Positions 11,601-20,684 of a DNA stretch of 64,000 nt are shown here, one piece after another. Each line of letters opens with the position of its first letter. The stretch's first letter is position 1. Made by a program: the position numbers and the translations under genes. The notes below the pieces were generated by a model. That model worked only from the letters and a program-made list of their open reading frames with translations. It was not told where the DNA came from and searched no databases. The stretch is from Anisus vortex (taxonomy: Eukaryota > Mollusca > Gastropoda > Planorbidae): positions 22,557,667 to 22,621,666 of the forward strand of contig OX421500.1 of assembly GCA_949126835.1 (NCBI GenBank), given 5' to 3'.

Positions 11601-14600
11601 CAAAGCCATGGCAGTATTGCTTGGCGCCAATTAATAGCCTAGCTTTGCATGTGTGCCCAACCTCGATTTATTGACTTACTACACACCCAGAAATATATTT
11701 CTTAGCAGTGGCATTGGTTCGAAGAACGGTAGTTGGGTGACAGGGAGCATAAACGTGTAGTAGAACAATGAGTAGTTAGTAGATCTATAACTAGGTAGTA
11801 GAACAATGAGTATGACTAGATCTATGTATTAGAACTATGAGTATGTTGAACTATAATAAGGTGGTAAAACTATGACTAAGTAATAGAACTATGATAAGTT
11901 AGTAGAACTATGACTATGCAGTAGAATTATAACTAAGTAGTAGAGCTATGACAAGGTAGAAGAACTATGACTATGTAATAGAACTATGACTAAGTAGTTA
12001 AACTATGACAAAGGTGGTAAAACTATGACTAAGTAGTAGAATTATGACTAGGTAGTAGAACTATGACTAGGTAGTAGAACTATGACTAAGTAGTAGAACT
12101 ATGACTAGGTAGTAGAACTATGACTAGGTAGTAGAACTATGACTAGGTAATAGAACTATGACTAGGTAGTAGAACTATGACTAGGTAGTAGAACTATGAC
12201 TAAGTAGTAGAACTATGACAAGGTAGTAGAACTATGACTAGGTAGTAGAACTATGACTAGGTAATAGAACTATGACTAGGTAGTAGAACTATGACTAGGT
12301 AGTAGAACTATGACTAGGTAGTAGAACTATGACTAAATAGTAGAACTATGACAAGGTAGAAGAACTATGACTAGGTAGTAGAACTATGACTAGGTAGTAG
12401 AACTATGACTAGGTAGTAGAACTATGACTAGGTAGTAGAACTATGACTAGGTAATATAACTATGACTAAGTAGTTGAACTATGACAAGGTGGTAAAACTA
12501 TGACTAAGTAGTAGAACTATGGCTAGGTAGTAGAACTATGACTAAGTAGTAGAACTATGACTAGGTAGTAGAACTATGACTAGGTAGTAGAACTATGACT
12601 AGGTAATAGAACTATGACTAAGTAGTAGAACTATGACTAAGTAGTAAAACTATGACTAGGTAGTAGAACTAAGACTATTTTATGACTGGATAAAGAAACA
12701 AACTGTAAACTAAGTATTCTTGTTTGGCTAGTTTTTTTTACCTTTTGATTCAATGGAATCCACAAATTTATGGCTACAAATGTCAATTCTAATACGCCGA
12801 ACGGCCTGTAATTGTGGAAATGTATATTAATTGATTTTTTAATCTTTTAGAAGACATTTTAAAACATAAATTACTTACAAGAAAATACTTTAAACAAAAG
12901 CACACACACACTAAATCATATGAAACCTATATAAACTTAAAAAGATATTTGCATATGGATAGATAGATTGATCGATCGATAGGTGGGTAGGTGGGTATGT
13001 AGGTAGGTGGGTAGGAAGTTAGGTAGGTATGTAAATAAATAGATAGATAGAAGATAGATATATGCCGTAAATAGATATGTGCGATCCTACGCATTCAGTC
13101 TATGCTCTTTCACCCACAAAGTACGCATACGTAGGCCTACGTATTAAATCACTTGCCCATATCCAATCACCACATCCCTGTACATAATAAGCCTAGATAG
13201 AGGGCCCTTAAAGGCTTTATAGGTAATATTATTTATCAAAGAAACATTGTATACAACCTTAATGCGAATTCCACTGGATTCCTACGATTTGGTTGCTGAA
13301 GCAGCTCGCAACCTCTTACATAGGGCAGTGGGCCACAGATATACTCCTGTACAATACTAGGATTCAAATCTCCTCGAAATATCATAACTCTAGCCTGTCT
13401 AGGTGGCTGTTGACCTGGCGGAACAATCAAATTTACATGAATGACTAGTCTGGACGCTTTCTACATCGATTATAAAATTGGTACATAAAGGCTAGAGGAC
13501 TTGAACTGTTGACAGTCGCTCGTGTCGTAGGTTTATATATATATATGCGTATTTTGTCTTAAAACCCAATTAAAGCTTGGGGAATTGTAGTTAAATTTAG
13601 ATACTACCTGTTGGAAGGATTGTATTTGAAGACATTTGCAACGGCTTTATGTAGAATATAAAGCATGCTGGTAATTATTGCCTATCATTAAAAAGCCCAT
13701 TCCTTCACTATTGTGATAATGGGATTGTGTGGCCAGGATGATGCATTGTTGCGCGTCCTCACACTCTATTACCACCACACAATGGCTGTGTAACTTATTA
13801 GATTGAACTTGACAATTTCGCTATAATGAAGTCCACCTCATGACAACTACATCGACATAAATTACAGAAAACCTAAAACAAGCTTTATATTTTTTTTTTA
13901 AATATACAAATAGATAAATAATTCTAGATGCATACCTCTTCCATCCAGATAATATAATGTGTCATATTTTGGTGGTATATAAAGATCAGCCATATACACA
14001 TAGCTAGAGTTGATCTGAGCCATACTTGGTTTTACTGCACGTATATTTGGATCATTTTGTAGAAACGCCTCTAACTAAAACATAAGTAACGGTAAAAATT
14101 GTGTCTCAGAAATCTTTTTTTTTTTTTTTGGTTAGCTGAAACATTTTTTTTTTCATTTATAATGCAGGCGTTTTTATATTTGAATTGTAGCAAATAATAT
14201 GTGAGGTAAATGGTGTACGTCTTGTGGACACCTCCCTCAATTTCTGGACTCGATTTCTGGTTGCTTTGTTGCTTCATTAATACTAAACGAGTAGGCTACT
14301 ATGAAAATGATTTCTCACAATTGCATCCATGGAATGAAATCTTTACATACATTGAAAACTTAAATTATTAAACACAAAGAAAGGTACAATATAGATCTAG
14401 AGAGATTACTTTTTCAAGGATCTTTTAAAAACTAAATGCCTTTCATTATCTCTGTGATATTCAATTTGTATATTTACTTATGTCAATTCAATAGTACATT
14501 GGATTTTTACTATGTTAATTAACTTGCTCCTTTATTGTTTAAATAGCTTTTGTTTTTCGTGCTAATCGGAAATAATTGTAAAATATTGACATCTTAACAA

Positions 14601-15086
14601 TATATATGTGTATTAAATTTATTTAGCAACACACATAGCCACTAGCATATTGTAAACGAGAATGAATTAAATACTCAAGTCTTCTTAATTTCACTAGAAA
14701 TTGTTTGAGAATTTCTTCTCCTCCATCCAACCCTTCAATAAATTTGAAAATATGAAGACTATAAGTTTTGTATATTTTAAAATTGAAAATGCTAAAAATA
14801 AATCTAATAAATGTAAATTATGATCTAAATGTAGATTCGAATCAATTACCTGTCTCAGCTCAAATTTTGTCAAATCGTGAAACGGTCCTGGATTTTCAGG
14901 CTCTTGCAAGTTAATGAAGTTATTGTTAGGGTTGAGTGAGTCACAAGTTCTAGGAATACTTTTGTAGGAGTTGAAAAAGCTTTGGCTATAGTCAACGGGT
15001 TTATATTCCTTGGGTCCATAGTTTTGGGAACAAACTGTCACACTCTTCAAACACAGCAGGAAGACAAGAAAAAGTGAAAGTCCCAT
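2489..15086 (-). CDS. copper amine oxidase, 5' part (10 exons, 485 codons visible)
   Basis: Predicted secreted or membrane-anchored copper/topaquinone amine oxidase, which oxidatively deaminates primary amines to aldehyde, ammonia and H2O2. Ten minus-strand exons join in phase: 15086-14850, 14074-13936, 13414-13258, 12805-12742, 9262-9144, 5264-5085, 4907-4757, 4634-4485, 3517-3416, 2646-2489. The start ATG at 15086 (context ACC ATG G) opens a signal peptide (residues 1-21). Next come an N2-type domain (about 65-160), an N3-type domain (about 190-290, with LHPVDFAV and the FGKVWYAG block) and the beginning of the catalytic domain from about 340. The latter includes GERIAYEISLADIAVYYSA, TYTDSGIMLG and CLFEQNSGAPLRRH. 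Asp406 in TYTDSG aligns with the catalytic base of the family. Cys424 and Cys451 match the conserved disulphide. An NQT glycosylation site is at 432. The topaquinone tyrosine and the three copper histidines lie outside the window, so activity cannot be judged. No frame break is seen. Family members are about 700-760 residues. Confidence 0.93.
2676..3232. repeat. 51-bp tandem repeat, about 11 copies
   Basis: The period is 51 bases (for example GTTGTATG at 2681 and 2732), with a few 49-bp units. The unit contains TTGTATGTTCCCAAAGCAC and TTTCTTATCTTATATATTAC. Because 51 is a multiple of three, the plus strand shows spurious open frames. The array fills the intron between amine oxidase exons 9 and 10 and stops about 30 bases from the exon 10 acceptor. 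Confidence 0.95.
3416..3517 (-). CDS. amine oxidase exon 9 (catalytic base)
   Basis: Acceptor TGTTACAG, donor CAG|GTATTT. It encodes KVLTYTDSGIMLGTHSK and GGDCPEYATL. The Asp of TDSG is the expected catalytic base. Exactly 34 codons. Confidence 0.92.
3680..3930 (+). mobile_element. tRNA-derived SINE
   Basis: RNA polymerase III internal promoter: A box TGGCTGAGCGG at 3693-3703 and B box GGTTTGAATCC at 3736-3746. A body (TGATGGGTACC, GGGCGTTGTGTTGGACACAC, CCGCTGCTTCAACGCCC) recurs at four other places in the window. Spacing of the two boxes is tRNA-like. The copy sits in intron 8 of the amine oxidase gene, opposite in strand. Confidence 0.85.
4150..4460. repeat. degenerate GTAGTATGTGGTATAT repeat
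   Basis: Irregular tandem runs built from TATGTGGTATATGTAGTATG-like units with a unique interruption at about 4280-4345. The unit length drifts, so it is cryptically simple sequence rather than a clean minisatellite. It lies in an amine oxidase intron next to exon 8. Confidence 0.8.
4485..4634 (-). CDS. amine oxidase exon 8
   Basis: Acceptor TCTCAAG, donor GTG|GTCAGT. It encodes VKYLDWTFNFAMSALTGPGV, then FDVRYKGERIAYEISLADIA, among the most diagnostic motifs of the family. Exactly 50 codons, phase 0 at both ends. Confidence 0.93.
4757..4907 (-). CDS. amine oxidase exon 7
   Basis: Acceptor GAAACAG, donor AAAG|GTAGAT. It encodes a basic, proline-rich linker ending QRPPVQVEPDGKRYSVHGRK. This matches the segment that precedes the catalytic domain in invertebrate amine oxidases. 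Ends in phase 0. Confidence 0.9.
5085..5264 (-). CDS. amine oxidase exon 6
   Basis: Acceptor TTGTTTAG, donor AACAG|GTTAGA. It encodes FIWLVVNYKVQYSVLHPVDF, then KWSFGKVWYAG and EEFLLGYNANR, the core of the N3 domain. Phase 2 in and out. Confidence 0.92.
5300..6600. other. amine oxidase intron sequence, nothing recognised
   Basis: AT-rich intron 5 sequence upstream (minus strand) of exon 6. No repeat family, RNA gene or coding exon was recognised. Confidence 0.4.
6640..7450 (+). promoter_or_regulatory. promoter-like block with downstream polyA signal
   Basis: Three GATTGG elements (inverted CCAAT) lie within about 60 bases (near 6656, 6682, 6713). A TATTTAA box follows near 6750, and then CCC|GTAAGT near 6823 that looks like a first-exon splice donor. 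AATAAA occurs near 7440. No coding potential is seen between them, only T-rich sequence. It could be a degenerate LTR, a non-coding transcript unit or chance. Oriented opposite to the amine oxidase gene whose intron holds it. Confidence 0.2.
7160..7275. repeat. imperfect duplication, about 60 bp
   Basis: Two neighbouring copies of a segment containing AAGTTAGATGTTAGAAA and GCTAGGTCTCTTGTATATAT. This is a local duplication in T-rich intron sequence. Confidence 0.6.
8178..8879 (+). mobile_element. solo LTR of the Gmr1-like gypsy family
   Basis: A 702-bp sequence beginning TGTCATATATATTG and ending GTAACA, flanked by a 4-bp duplication CTAC (8174-8177 and 8880-8883). It is closely similar along its length to the two LTRs of the element at 33090-48726. 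It retains the roughly 180 bases that the 5' LTR there has lost. No internal retrotransposon sequence accompanies it, so it fits LTR-LTR recombination. It lies in amine oxidase intron 5. Confidence 0.93.
8920..8992 (+). repeat. SINE/LINE-type 3' tail
   Basis: GGGATATGCGCAATATAAGC followed by repeated ATT. The combination of a GCGCnATATAA motif and an ATT-rich tail is typical of 3' ends of retroposons in invertebrates. The 5' part is not recognisable. Confidence 0.45.
9144..9262 (-). CDS. amine oxidase exon 5
   Basis: Acceptor AATTCAG, donor AAAG|GTAAGT. It encodes VGNIFLESYNATLCDQ and later ECLDFAIYPITTSYRGRNER, the entry to the N3 domain with an N-glycosylation sequon (NAT). Phase 0 in, phase 2 out. 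Confidence 0.88.
9658..9963 (-). pseudogene. non-LTR retrotransposon ORF2 C-terminal relic
   Basis: The minus-strand frame carries the pattern found at the end of many CR1/jockey-type reverse transcriptases. That pattern is LQLEPLQHGRAVNKVTTMYK, STRGHELK, then RTDFYKYSFFFRQPLDFG in place of the usual SFFPRTIxxWN block. No reverse transcriptase catalytic motif is present. It is a short 5'-truncated copy in amine oxidase intron 4, directly bordering the 34-bp minisatellite. Confidence 0.65.
9972..11190. repeat. 34-bp minisatellite, about 35 copies
   Basis: The unit contains TGTCTAGACCAATGTATGAA followed by one of two short forms, CTTGTCTGCTTGTA (A) or CTTGTATGCATGTA (B). The left part is mostly A repeats, then a B run. 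Most of the rest alternates A-B as a 68-bp dimer with occasional hybrids. It lies in intron 4 of the amine oxidase gene. Confidence 0.97.
11740..12678. repeat. 19-bp minisatellite, about 50 copies
   Basis: The unit is TAGTAGAACTATGACTAGG, with common AAG and AAT variants at the junction. It degenerates toward the left end. It ends about 65 bases from amine oxidase exon 4. Confidence 0.97.
12742..12805 (-). CDS. amine oxidase exon 4 (64-nt exon)
   Basis: This small exon was needed to reconcile exon 3 (phase 2) with exon 5 (phase 0). Acceptor ATTACAG, donor AAAAG|GTAAAA. It encodes (R)PFGVLELTFVAINLWIPLNQK, which fits the linker between the N2 and N3 domains in both length and the leading RPF. 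It lies about 65 bases from the end of a 19-bp minisatellite. Confidence 0.8.
12955..13070. repeat. GATA/GGTA simple repeats
   Basis: Runs of GATAGATAGAT, GGTGGGTAGGTGGGTA and GATAGATAGA in one block. Microsatellite between amine oxidase exons 3 and 4. Confidence 0.9.
13258..13414 (-). CDS. amine oxidase exon 3
   Basis: Acceptor CCGCCAG, donor AAG|GTTGTA (a weak donor; two alternative GTs 3' of it share the same phase). It encodes RQARVMIFRGDLNPSIVQEY, then ICGPLPYV, the conserved end of the N2 domain. Ends in phase 2. Confidence 0.88.
13936..14074 (-). CDS. amine oxidase exon 2
   Basis: Acceptor TTTTAG, donor GAG|GTATGC. It encodes LEAFLQNDPNIRAV...VYMADLYIPPK, the N2 domain core, and ends in phase 1 (a single G), which exon 3 completes to Gly. 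Confidence 0.9.
14850..15086 (-). CDS. amine oxidase exon 1 (signal peptide)
   Basis: Residues 1-79. A hydrophobic leader MGLSLFLVFLLCLKSVTVCS follows the third in-frame Met, chosen because it starts the signal peptide and has a good start context. It ends in FHDLTKFELRQ, the usual start of the N2 domain. Donor CAG|GTAATT, phase 0. Confidence 0.88.
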
Positions 15087-15733
15087 GGTTTTCTGGAAAG
15101 CAATATGTTGAAACATTTCAATTAAATTGTATATTTCAATCTTCAGATATTGATTAAATGGGTCGTTATATAAACTCAATTTATTTTATTTAATTATATT
15201 GAATACACCACACAGATTAGAAAAAAATCAATATTTTAATATAATTAATGCTTTTAACATTTAAAATTGTTTTCAAGATGTTAATACGTATATTATGTTA
15301 AGTTCCATGATTACGGCCATATATTTTCGCATTGCAAATATTATTTTGTGTAATGTTTGGTTACGGAACAATTAAATATTAAAAAACCAACACATCAGAA
15401 GCACTATATTAATGTCAATACCTTTCCATCAAAGCTTGTTGTCTTGAATGGTAGCAGGTAGCTTGTACCAGTAATTTATCATGTCTCACTTCGCCTCCGG
15501 CAGAAAAGGTTGTGGTCTTTTGATGACTTTAAAAAGAGCTTAGAAGAACAATAAACTCTGGGACATACGAGAAATTGTTGAACGTTCTTACAACGTTTAG
15601 ATAATTAGATAACTCATTGTAAGAAACAATGTAGCCGAAACATTGAGGATAAAAACAGAATGGATTTTAAATTTCATTTCATAATTACTTCTATAATCTC
15701 CAAACGAAAAGATTATATTGATAATGGACAGGC

Positions 15734-15742
15734 TTAGGTAGG

Positions 15743-15807
<65 letters not shown>

Positions 15808-16170
15808 CTTTTCTTTCTGCTCGTCTTCGTTCGGCCCTGGAGATCCTGTTATTTTCTGATAACTGAGCTCCTGACGACACGACATTGCGCCACCTGCTTC
15901 TATCGGTCGCCAGTTCTTCCCATCTATATGGGTTTACGTCAAGTGCTTTCAAGGTTGCTTTCAAACTTTCTTTGAGTCTATTTTTTTGGGCCGCCGGTTC
16001 TACTTTTCCCGTGTGCTAGCTCGCCAAATAGGAGCTTTTTTGGCAGTCTGTGGTCCGGCATTCAAATTAGATGGCCAGCCCATCGCGCTTGGGATTTCAT
16101 AAGCTGAGTCTGGATGCTGGACGTGCCTGCTCTGAGAAGCACTTCTGTGTCAGGGACCTCATCTTGCAAC
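15734..16170 (-). pseudogene. non-LTR retrotransposon ORF2 C-terminal relic
   Basis: Broken minus-strand frames read PKKLLFGELAHGKSRTGGPK and then LKALDVNPYRWEELATDRSRW. This is the characteristic tail found after the reverse transcriptase of several LINE clades (PKxLLYGEL..GKR..GRP, then WE.LA.DR..WR). Stop codons and a frame change separate the two pieces. A GA microsatellite invades its 3' side. Confidence 0.7.
15746..15807. repeat. (GA)n microsatellite
   Basis: An uninterrupted run of about 31 GA dinucleotides. Confidence 0.98.
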
Positions 16171-16401
16171 GTATTTTAGATTACCCATAAACTGTAGATA
16201 TCACTACTTTCTAAAATTGTGTAAACATTTATATCTGTTCTATGTTACTTAATAGCTAGTATGGGTGATGTTAGTGTAGCTCGAATTGTAGACTATACAA
16301 AAAAACAAATAAGAATGGAAACGCTTCATTAAACAAAATTTTTGATTGAAATTTTCCCTTGAGATAATTGTGTGTGAAAAACAACAAACACACAGATCAC
16401 A

Positions 16402-17302
16402 GTACGTGACGTTTTGGCGCTGCCATTTAGGCGCGGGACGTTTTGGCGCGAGCCGTTTTGGCGCGGGACGTTTTGGCGCGAGGAAATAATTGAGGAAAAC
16501 ATTTGTTTGTTTTTTTGTTGTATAATAAATGAAACTCATAAAAAATAATAATAATTTAAACGATGTACTTTAATGCATTTATAGGACTATTCAACTTGTC
16601 AAATTTTTTTTTATATATGCATAAAGACTTATGCATCTATTTATGGGCATACAATGCATATCTATCTATTCATCTATTTATATATATGTCGTCTTAATAA
16701 GGAAGTAGTTTGTTGTTGTTTTTTATTCAACCCCTATAACATTAGGCTTATATGCGAAAATTACTTGTGCTAGTCTTTCAACAAAATTATAATAAATACA
16801 CATGTTCATGATGTAACTCAGTGGCCACACCTTTCAAAAAACTTGACTGTTATAAAATAGTTGGGAGTGATTAAAACCAGGGTCAGTCGTAGACAAGATG
16901 GTCAGATATTTAATGATAACAATGGATGTTTTATAATACTGGGTGGGTATTAAAAAGATAAAAATAATCTTTTTTTGATTTGGAATGGTCAATGAGGAGT
17001 GGTCATCGCGTCCCGCCATCAACGTTCGTACAAATCAGATATTAAAATTTAATAATCCAATATATAAATTGTTTTAATATGTTTTTTACTTACTATTTGT
17101 TTCATTTATTATACAAAAAATATTGTTTTCCTCAAATGAAGTTATTAAGTGAATTTGATTAAATCATGTAATGTGTTTTAGTCCATCGCGCCAAATTGTC
17201 CTGCGCCAAAACGGCTGCGCCAAAACGTCCGTCGCGCCAAACCAAAACGGTCGCCCCAAAACGGTCGCGTCAAAACGGCTGCGCCCAAACGTCCTGCTTC
17301 GC
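16402..17302. mobile_element. MITE-like element with TTTTGGCGC-rich inverted ends
   Basis: The left end (16402-16485) consists of repeated CGTTTTGGCGCGRG units. The right end (17180-17302) consists of the inverse, GCGCCAAAACG units. The interior is AT-rich without coding capacity. TTTGGCGC occurs exactly at 16413, 16442, 16457 and 16472. Its reverse complement occurs at 17188, 17203, 17217 and 17234. A target duplication was not resolved, so the outer limits are approximate. Confidence 0.7.
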
Positions 17303-17309
17303 ACAGATC

Positions 17310-17680
17310 AGTATTAAAATTAGAGTTTACTATTCAAGATGGAACTATGAGATATAATCTAACACACAGAGTTTGAAGAATGTAAGCTTATAGTAAATGT
17401 CATAGTTCTAAATGTAGGTTGTTGCTGAAAATGATAAATACATACATTGTTTTGCTCCAGGCTAGTCAAAATGTTGTTTCAAATATTTAGCCGTAGCCGT
17501 TGGCTTGACGCCTGTCATAATTTAAATACAAGTTGATATTACTTTACACTTAAACAATGAAAATATGTAAAGCTCATGTCAGAGGCTTGTAGTGTACACC
17601 TTTCTATTCAATTGTTTATATTATTTTTATAGTAATAAATGTGATCATAAGAACAGCACAGTAATGTAGATAGGCCTACT
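17310..17680. other. AT-rich, nothing recognised
   Basis: No coding, RNA or repeat signal recognised between the inverted-repeat element and the 55-bp array. Confidence 0.4.
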
Positions 17681-17684
17681 TTAG

Positions 17685-17965
17685 TTTAGACCACGGATGC
17701 TCAGGTCATAAGAGTAGCACTGGACAGAGAACTATTTGATTTGGACCACGGATGCTCAGGTCATAAGAGTAGCACTGGACAGAGAACTATTTGATTTGGA
17801 CCACGGATGCTCAGGTCATAAGAGTAGCACTGGACAGAGAACTATTTGATTTGGATCACGGATGCTCAGGTCATAAGAGTAGCACTGGACAGAGAACTAT
17901 TTGATTTGGACGCCCGATAGCTCAGCTCTTAATGGTAGCACTGGATACAGGTATCACTTGAAGTG
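17685..17965 (+). repeat. 55-bp tandem repeat with tRNA-like head, 4 copies plus one divergent
   Basis: The unit holds CACGGATGCTCAGGTCATAA and GAGTAGCACTGGACAGAG. The last, divergent copy (from about 17910) reads GCCCGATAGCTCAGCTC then TTAATGGTAGCACTGGA. This resembles the 5' part of a tRNA, A box included (TAGCTCAG...GGTAGCAC). The array appears to be an amplified tRNA or SINE head without a B box. Confidence 0.85.
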
Positions 17966-18329
17966 AGAATGTCAGTTGCTGAACATATTTTCAAAATAAG
18001 CGCTATGGTGTCCCGAAGAACCGCAACGTTTTTAAAAAGTTACCAAAAAATATTGCAGAACCTTTCATATTTTTTTAATGGTAAAACGCGATTTTAAATT
18101 TAATTATAAATGTAAAAATATAATATTTGTATGGTGCTTTTTTTTTATCTATTTTATAATCTCTGGACAGTGAAATGTTTGATTATCCTTCTTTTAAGCG
18201 ATTTCTGAATAATAAATTTATCTAGTCTAGCTTACGGCCATAAAAGCAAGACGTGAAATTAAAAATACCTGACCTCCCCCTCCCCCTCCCTTTTACGTGT
18301 TCTCTATACACTTCTGTGCTGTAGTAAAT

Positions 18330-18553
18330 CTCTCTATATATATATCTAAACATCACACAATGTATGTGTCTATATATATATCTAAACATCACACAATGTA
18401 TGTGTCTATATATATATCTAAACATCACACAATGTATGTGTCTATATATATATCTAAACATCACACAATGTATGTGTCTATATATATATCTAAACATCAC
18501 ACAATGTATGTGTCTATATATATATCTAAACATCACACAATGTATGTGTCTTG
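18330..18553. repeat. 36-bp tandem repeat, about 6 copies
   Basis: The unit is CTATATATATATCTAAACAT plus CACACAATGTATGTGT. It is nearly identical from copy to copy, so it is recent. A period of 36 keeps all frames open on both strands; the resulting frames are artefacts. Confidence 0.97.
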
Positions 18554-18589
18554 TGAAGTTTTTATGAAAAGTAGTTTGATGAAATGATT

Positions 18590-19110
18590 ACTATCTTAAC
18601 TCTGAACCATATACACGCTGTGTGAATGATCTGGTTCTCGACCATGGGCATATTGTCTACAGCGGGTATACCATTCAATAGGTTTTAGGCAGGCAATATT
18701 TATATTTGTAAGTCCGCTTTCTGCAATCGCAATAATAATAAAGATCCGTTATATTGCATAAGTGTCTCATTTGGCACCTATTCAGTGCGCTTTCTTTAAA
18801 CAACTCAGTTGCAGATGTTATTATAACGTTATGCACAGCCGTGTGACATTTGTGTCATTCACCGCGCTGGCCAAGCCATTGGGACACACCAAAGGGACAC
18901 ACAATCTGGACAGTTACGTAAATGTATGTCGACAAAAACAACAAAAATGGGGGAACGTACGACGGGTGATAATAATAAATGTGTATGAAGTCCGTGTGGT
19001 TAAAATCAGTAAAACCATTGACCTATATTCATTTAAATAAAAGTGTTTAAAAGTAAATCGTGGATTTAAAATCTCGACGTAGACTCGCTGAGGAACGACT
19101 GAAACTTAAG
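18590..19110. other. no gene recognised
   Basis: Moderately AT-rich sequence between two tandem arrays. A 92-codon plus-strand frame (18762-19040) has no recognisable motif, and I do not call it. Confidence 0.4.
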
Positions 19111-20535
19111 TGTGTCTACTGTAGATGTGTTTGTGAATCCTATAGATGTGTATAACTTATGATTTCTGTGATTACTGCAGATGTGAACGTGATTTCTGTA
19201 GATATGTATGCAATTACTGCAGATGTGAATGTGATTTCTGTAGATATGTATTTAATTACTGCAGATGTGAATGTGATTTCTGTAGATATGTATGTAATTA
19301 CTGCAGATGTGAATGTGATTTCTGTAGATATGTATGTAATTACTGCAGATGTGAATGTGATTTCTGTAGAAATGTATGTAATTACGGCAGATGTGAACCT
19401 GATTTCTGTAGATTTGTATGTAATTACTGCAGATGTGAACGTAATTTCTGTAGATATGTATTTAATTACTGCAGATGTGAACGTGATTTCTGTAGAAATG
19501 TATTTAATTACTGCAGATGTGAATGTGATTTCTGTAGATATGTATGTAATTACTGCAGATGTGAATGTGATTTCTGTAGATATGTATGTAATTACTGCAG
19601 ATGTGAATGTGATTTCTGTAGAAATGTATGTAATTACGGCAGATGTGAACCTGATTTCTGTAGATATGTATGTAATTTCTGCAGATGTGAATGTGATTTC
19701 TGTAGATATGTATGTAATTACTGCAGATGTGAATGTGATTTCTGTAGAAATGTATGTAATTACGGCAGATGTGAACCTGATTTCTGTAGATTTGTATGTA
19801 ATTACTGCAGATGTGAACGTAATTTCTGTAGATATGTATTTAATTACTGCAGATGTGAACGTGATTTCTGTAGATATGTATTTAATTACTGCAGATGTGA
19901 ACGTGATTTCTGTAGATATGTATGTAATTACTGCAGATGTGAATGTGATTTCTGTAGATATGTATGTAATTACTGCAGATGTGAATGTGATTTCTGTAGA
20001 TATGTATTTAATTACTGCAGATGTGAACGTGATTTCTGTAGATATGTATTTAATTACTGCAGATGTGAAAGTGATTTCTGTAGATATGTATGTAATTAAT
20101 GCAGATGTGAATGTGATTTCTGTAGATACGTATTTAATTACTGCAGATGTGAATGTGATTTCTGTAGATATGTATGTAATTACTGCAGATGTGAACCTGA
20201 TTTCTGTAGATTTGTATTTAATTACTGCAGATGTGAATGTGATTACTGCAGATGTGAATGTGTTTACTGTAGATGTGTATGTAATTACTGCAGATGTGAA
20301 TGTGATTACTGTACATATGTATGTGATTACTGAAGATGTGAATGTGATTTCTGTACATATGTATGTGATTACTGTAGATGTGAATGTGATTTCTGTACAT
20401 ATGTATGTGATTACTGTAGATGTGAATGTGATTTCTGTACATATGTATGTGATTACTGTAGATGTGAATGTGATTTATGTACATATGTATGTGATTACTG
20501 TAGATGTGTATGTAATTCTTGTAGATTCGTTTTGT
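19110..20535. repeat. 42-bp tandem repeat (dimer of a 21-bp unit), about 33 copies
   Basis: The unit is ATTACTGCAGATGTGAATGT G followed by ATTTCTGTAGATATGTATGT A. The two 21-mers are diverged copies of each other. Toward the right edge (20230-20520) it degrades into a simpler 21/42-bp mixture with ACATATG variants. Variants recur in blocks, so higher-order duplication is evident. Confidence 0.97.
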
Positions 20536-20538
20536 TAG
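19159..20538 (+). CDS. possible 14-residue-repeat protein (459 codons) or minisatellite artefact
   Basis: The plus-strand frame across the 42-bp array is open for 459 codons and repeats ITADVNVISVDMYV, an alternating hydrophobic/polar pattern. Copy-to-copy differences in this frame are silent or mild (ACT/ACG, AAT/AAC, Val/Leu, Asp/Glu, Met/Leu). The overlapping Cys-rich frame (19146-20099, CNYCRCECDFCRYV repeat) suffers harsher changes (Cys to Gly or Arg). The stop TAG at 20536 is followed by AATAAA at 20545. Against a gene: no signal peptide, poor start context, start within the array, and an exact multiple-of-three period that keeps frames open by default. Confidence 0.2.
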   Translation: MISVITADVNVISVDMYAITADVNVISVDMYLITADVNVISVDMYVITADVNVISVDMYVITADVNVISVEMYVITADVNLISVDLYVITADVNVISVDMYLITADVNVISVEMYLITADVNVISVDMYVITADVNVISVDMYVITADVNVISVEMYVITADVNLISVDMYVISADVNVISVDMYVITADVNVISVEMYVITADVNLISVDLYVITADVNVISVDMYLITADVNVISVDMYLITADVNVISVDMYVITADVNVISVDMYVITADVNVISVDMYLITADVNVISVDMYLITADVKVISVDMYVINADVNVISVDTYLITADVNVISVDMYVITADVNLISVDLYLITADVNVITADVNVFTVDVYVITADVNVITVHMYVITEDVNVISVHMYVITVDVNVISVHMYVITVDVNVISVHMYVITVDVNVIYVHMYVITVDVYVILVDSFC

Positions 20539-20684
20539 CCTTGCAATAAAGCCTACTTGGGTGTGTAGAATTTGTATCTGAAGTATAATTCTGTAAAAAA
20601 AAATTAAGAAACATGATAGTTCCGGTAGTTAGTCGTTTATTTGTGAAACTGTTTGACTGCAGTAAAGTAAAAAAAAAAAGGTAA

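Noticed and set aside
9972..12678. Regularly spaced repeats considered as a CRISPR-like array
   Set aside because: There are no unique spacers; units are contiguous tandem copies in a spliced eukaryotic gene.
9262..13258. Direct splicing of amine oxidase exon 3 to exon 5
   Set aside because: The phases do not fit (2 versus 0) and the linker would be about 20 residues short; the 64-nt exon at 12805-12742 solves both.
18222..18587. Open frames MYVSIYISKHHT (plus) and MFRYIYRHIHCV (minus) repeats
   Set aside because: They arise from a 36-bp tandem repeat, a multiple of three, open on both strands at once.
20218..20484. Minus-strand frame NHIHMYRNHIHIYS repeats
   Set aside because: Antisense of the degraded 21/42-bp repeat.
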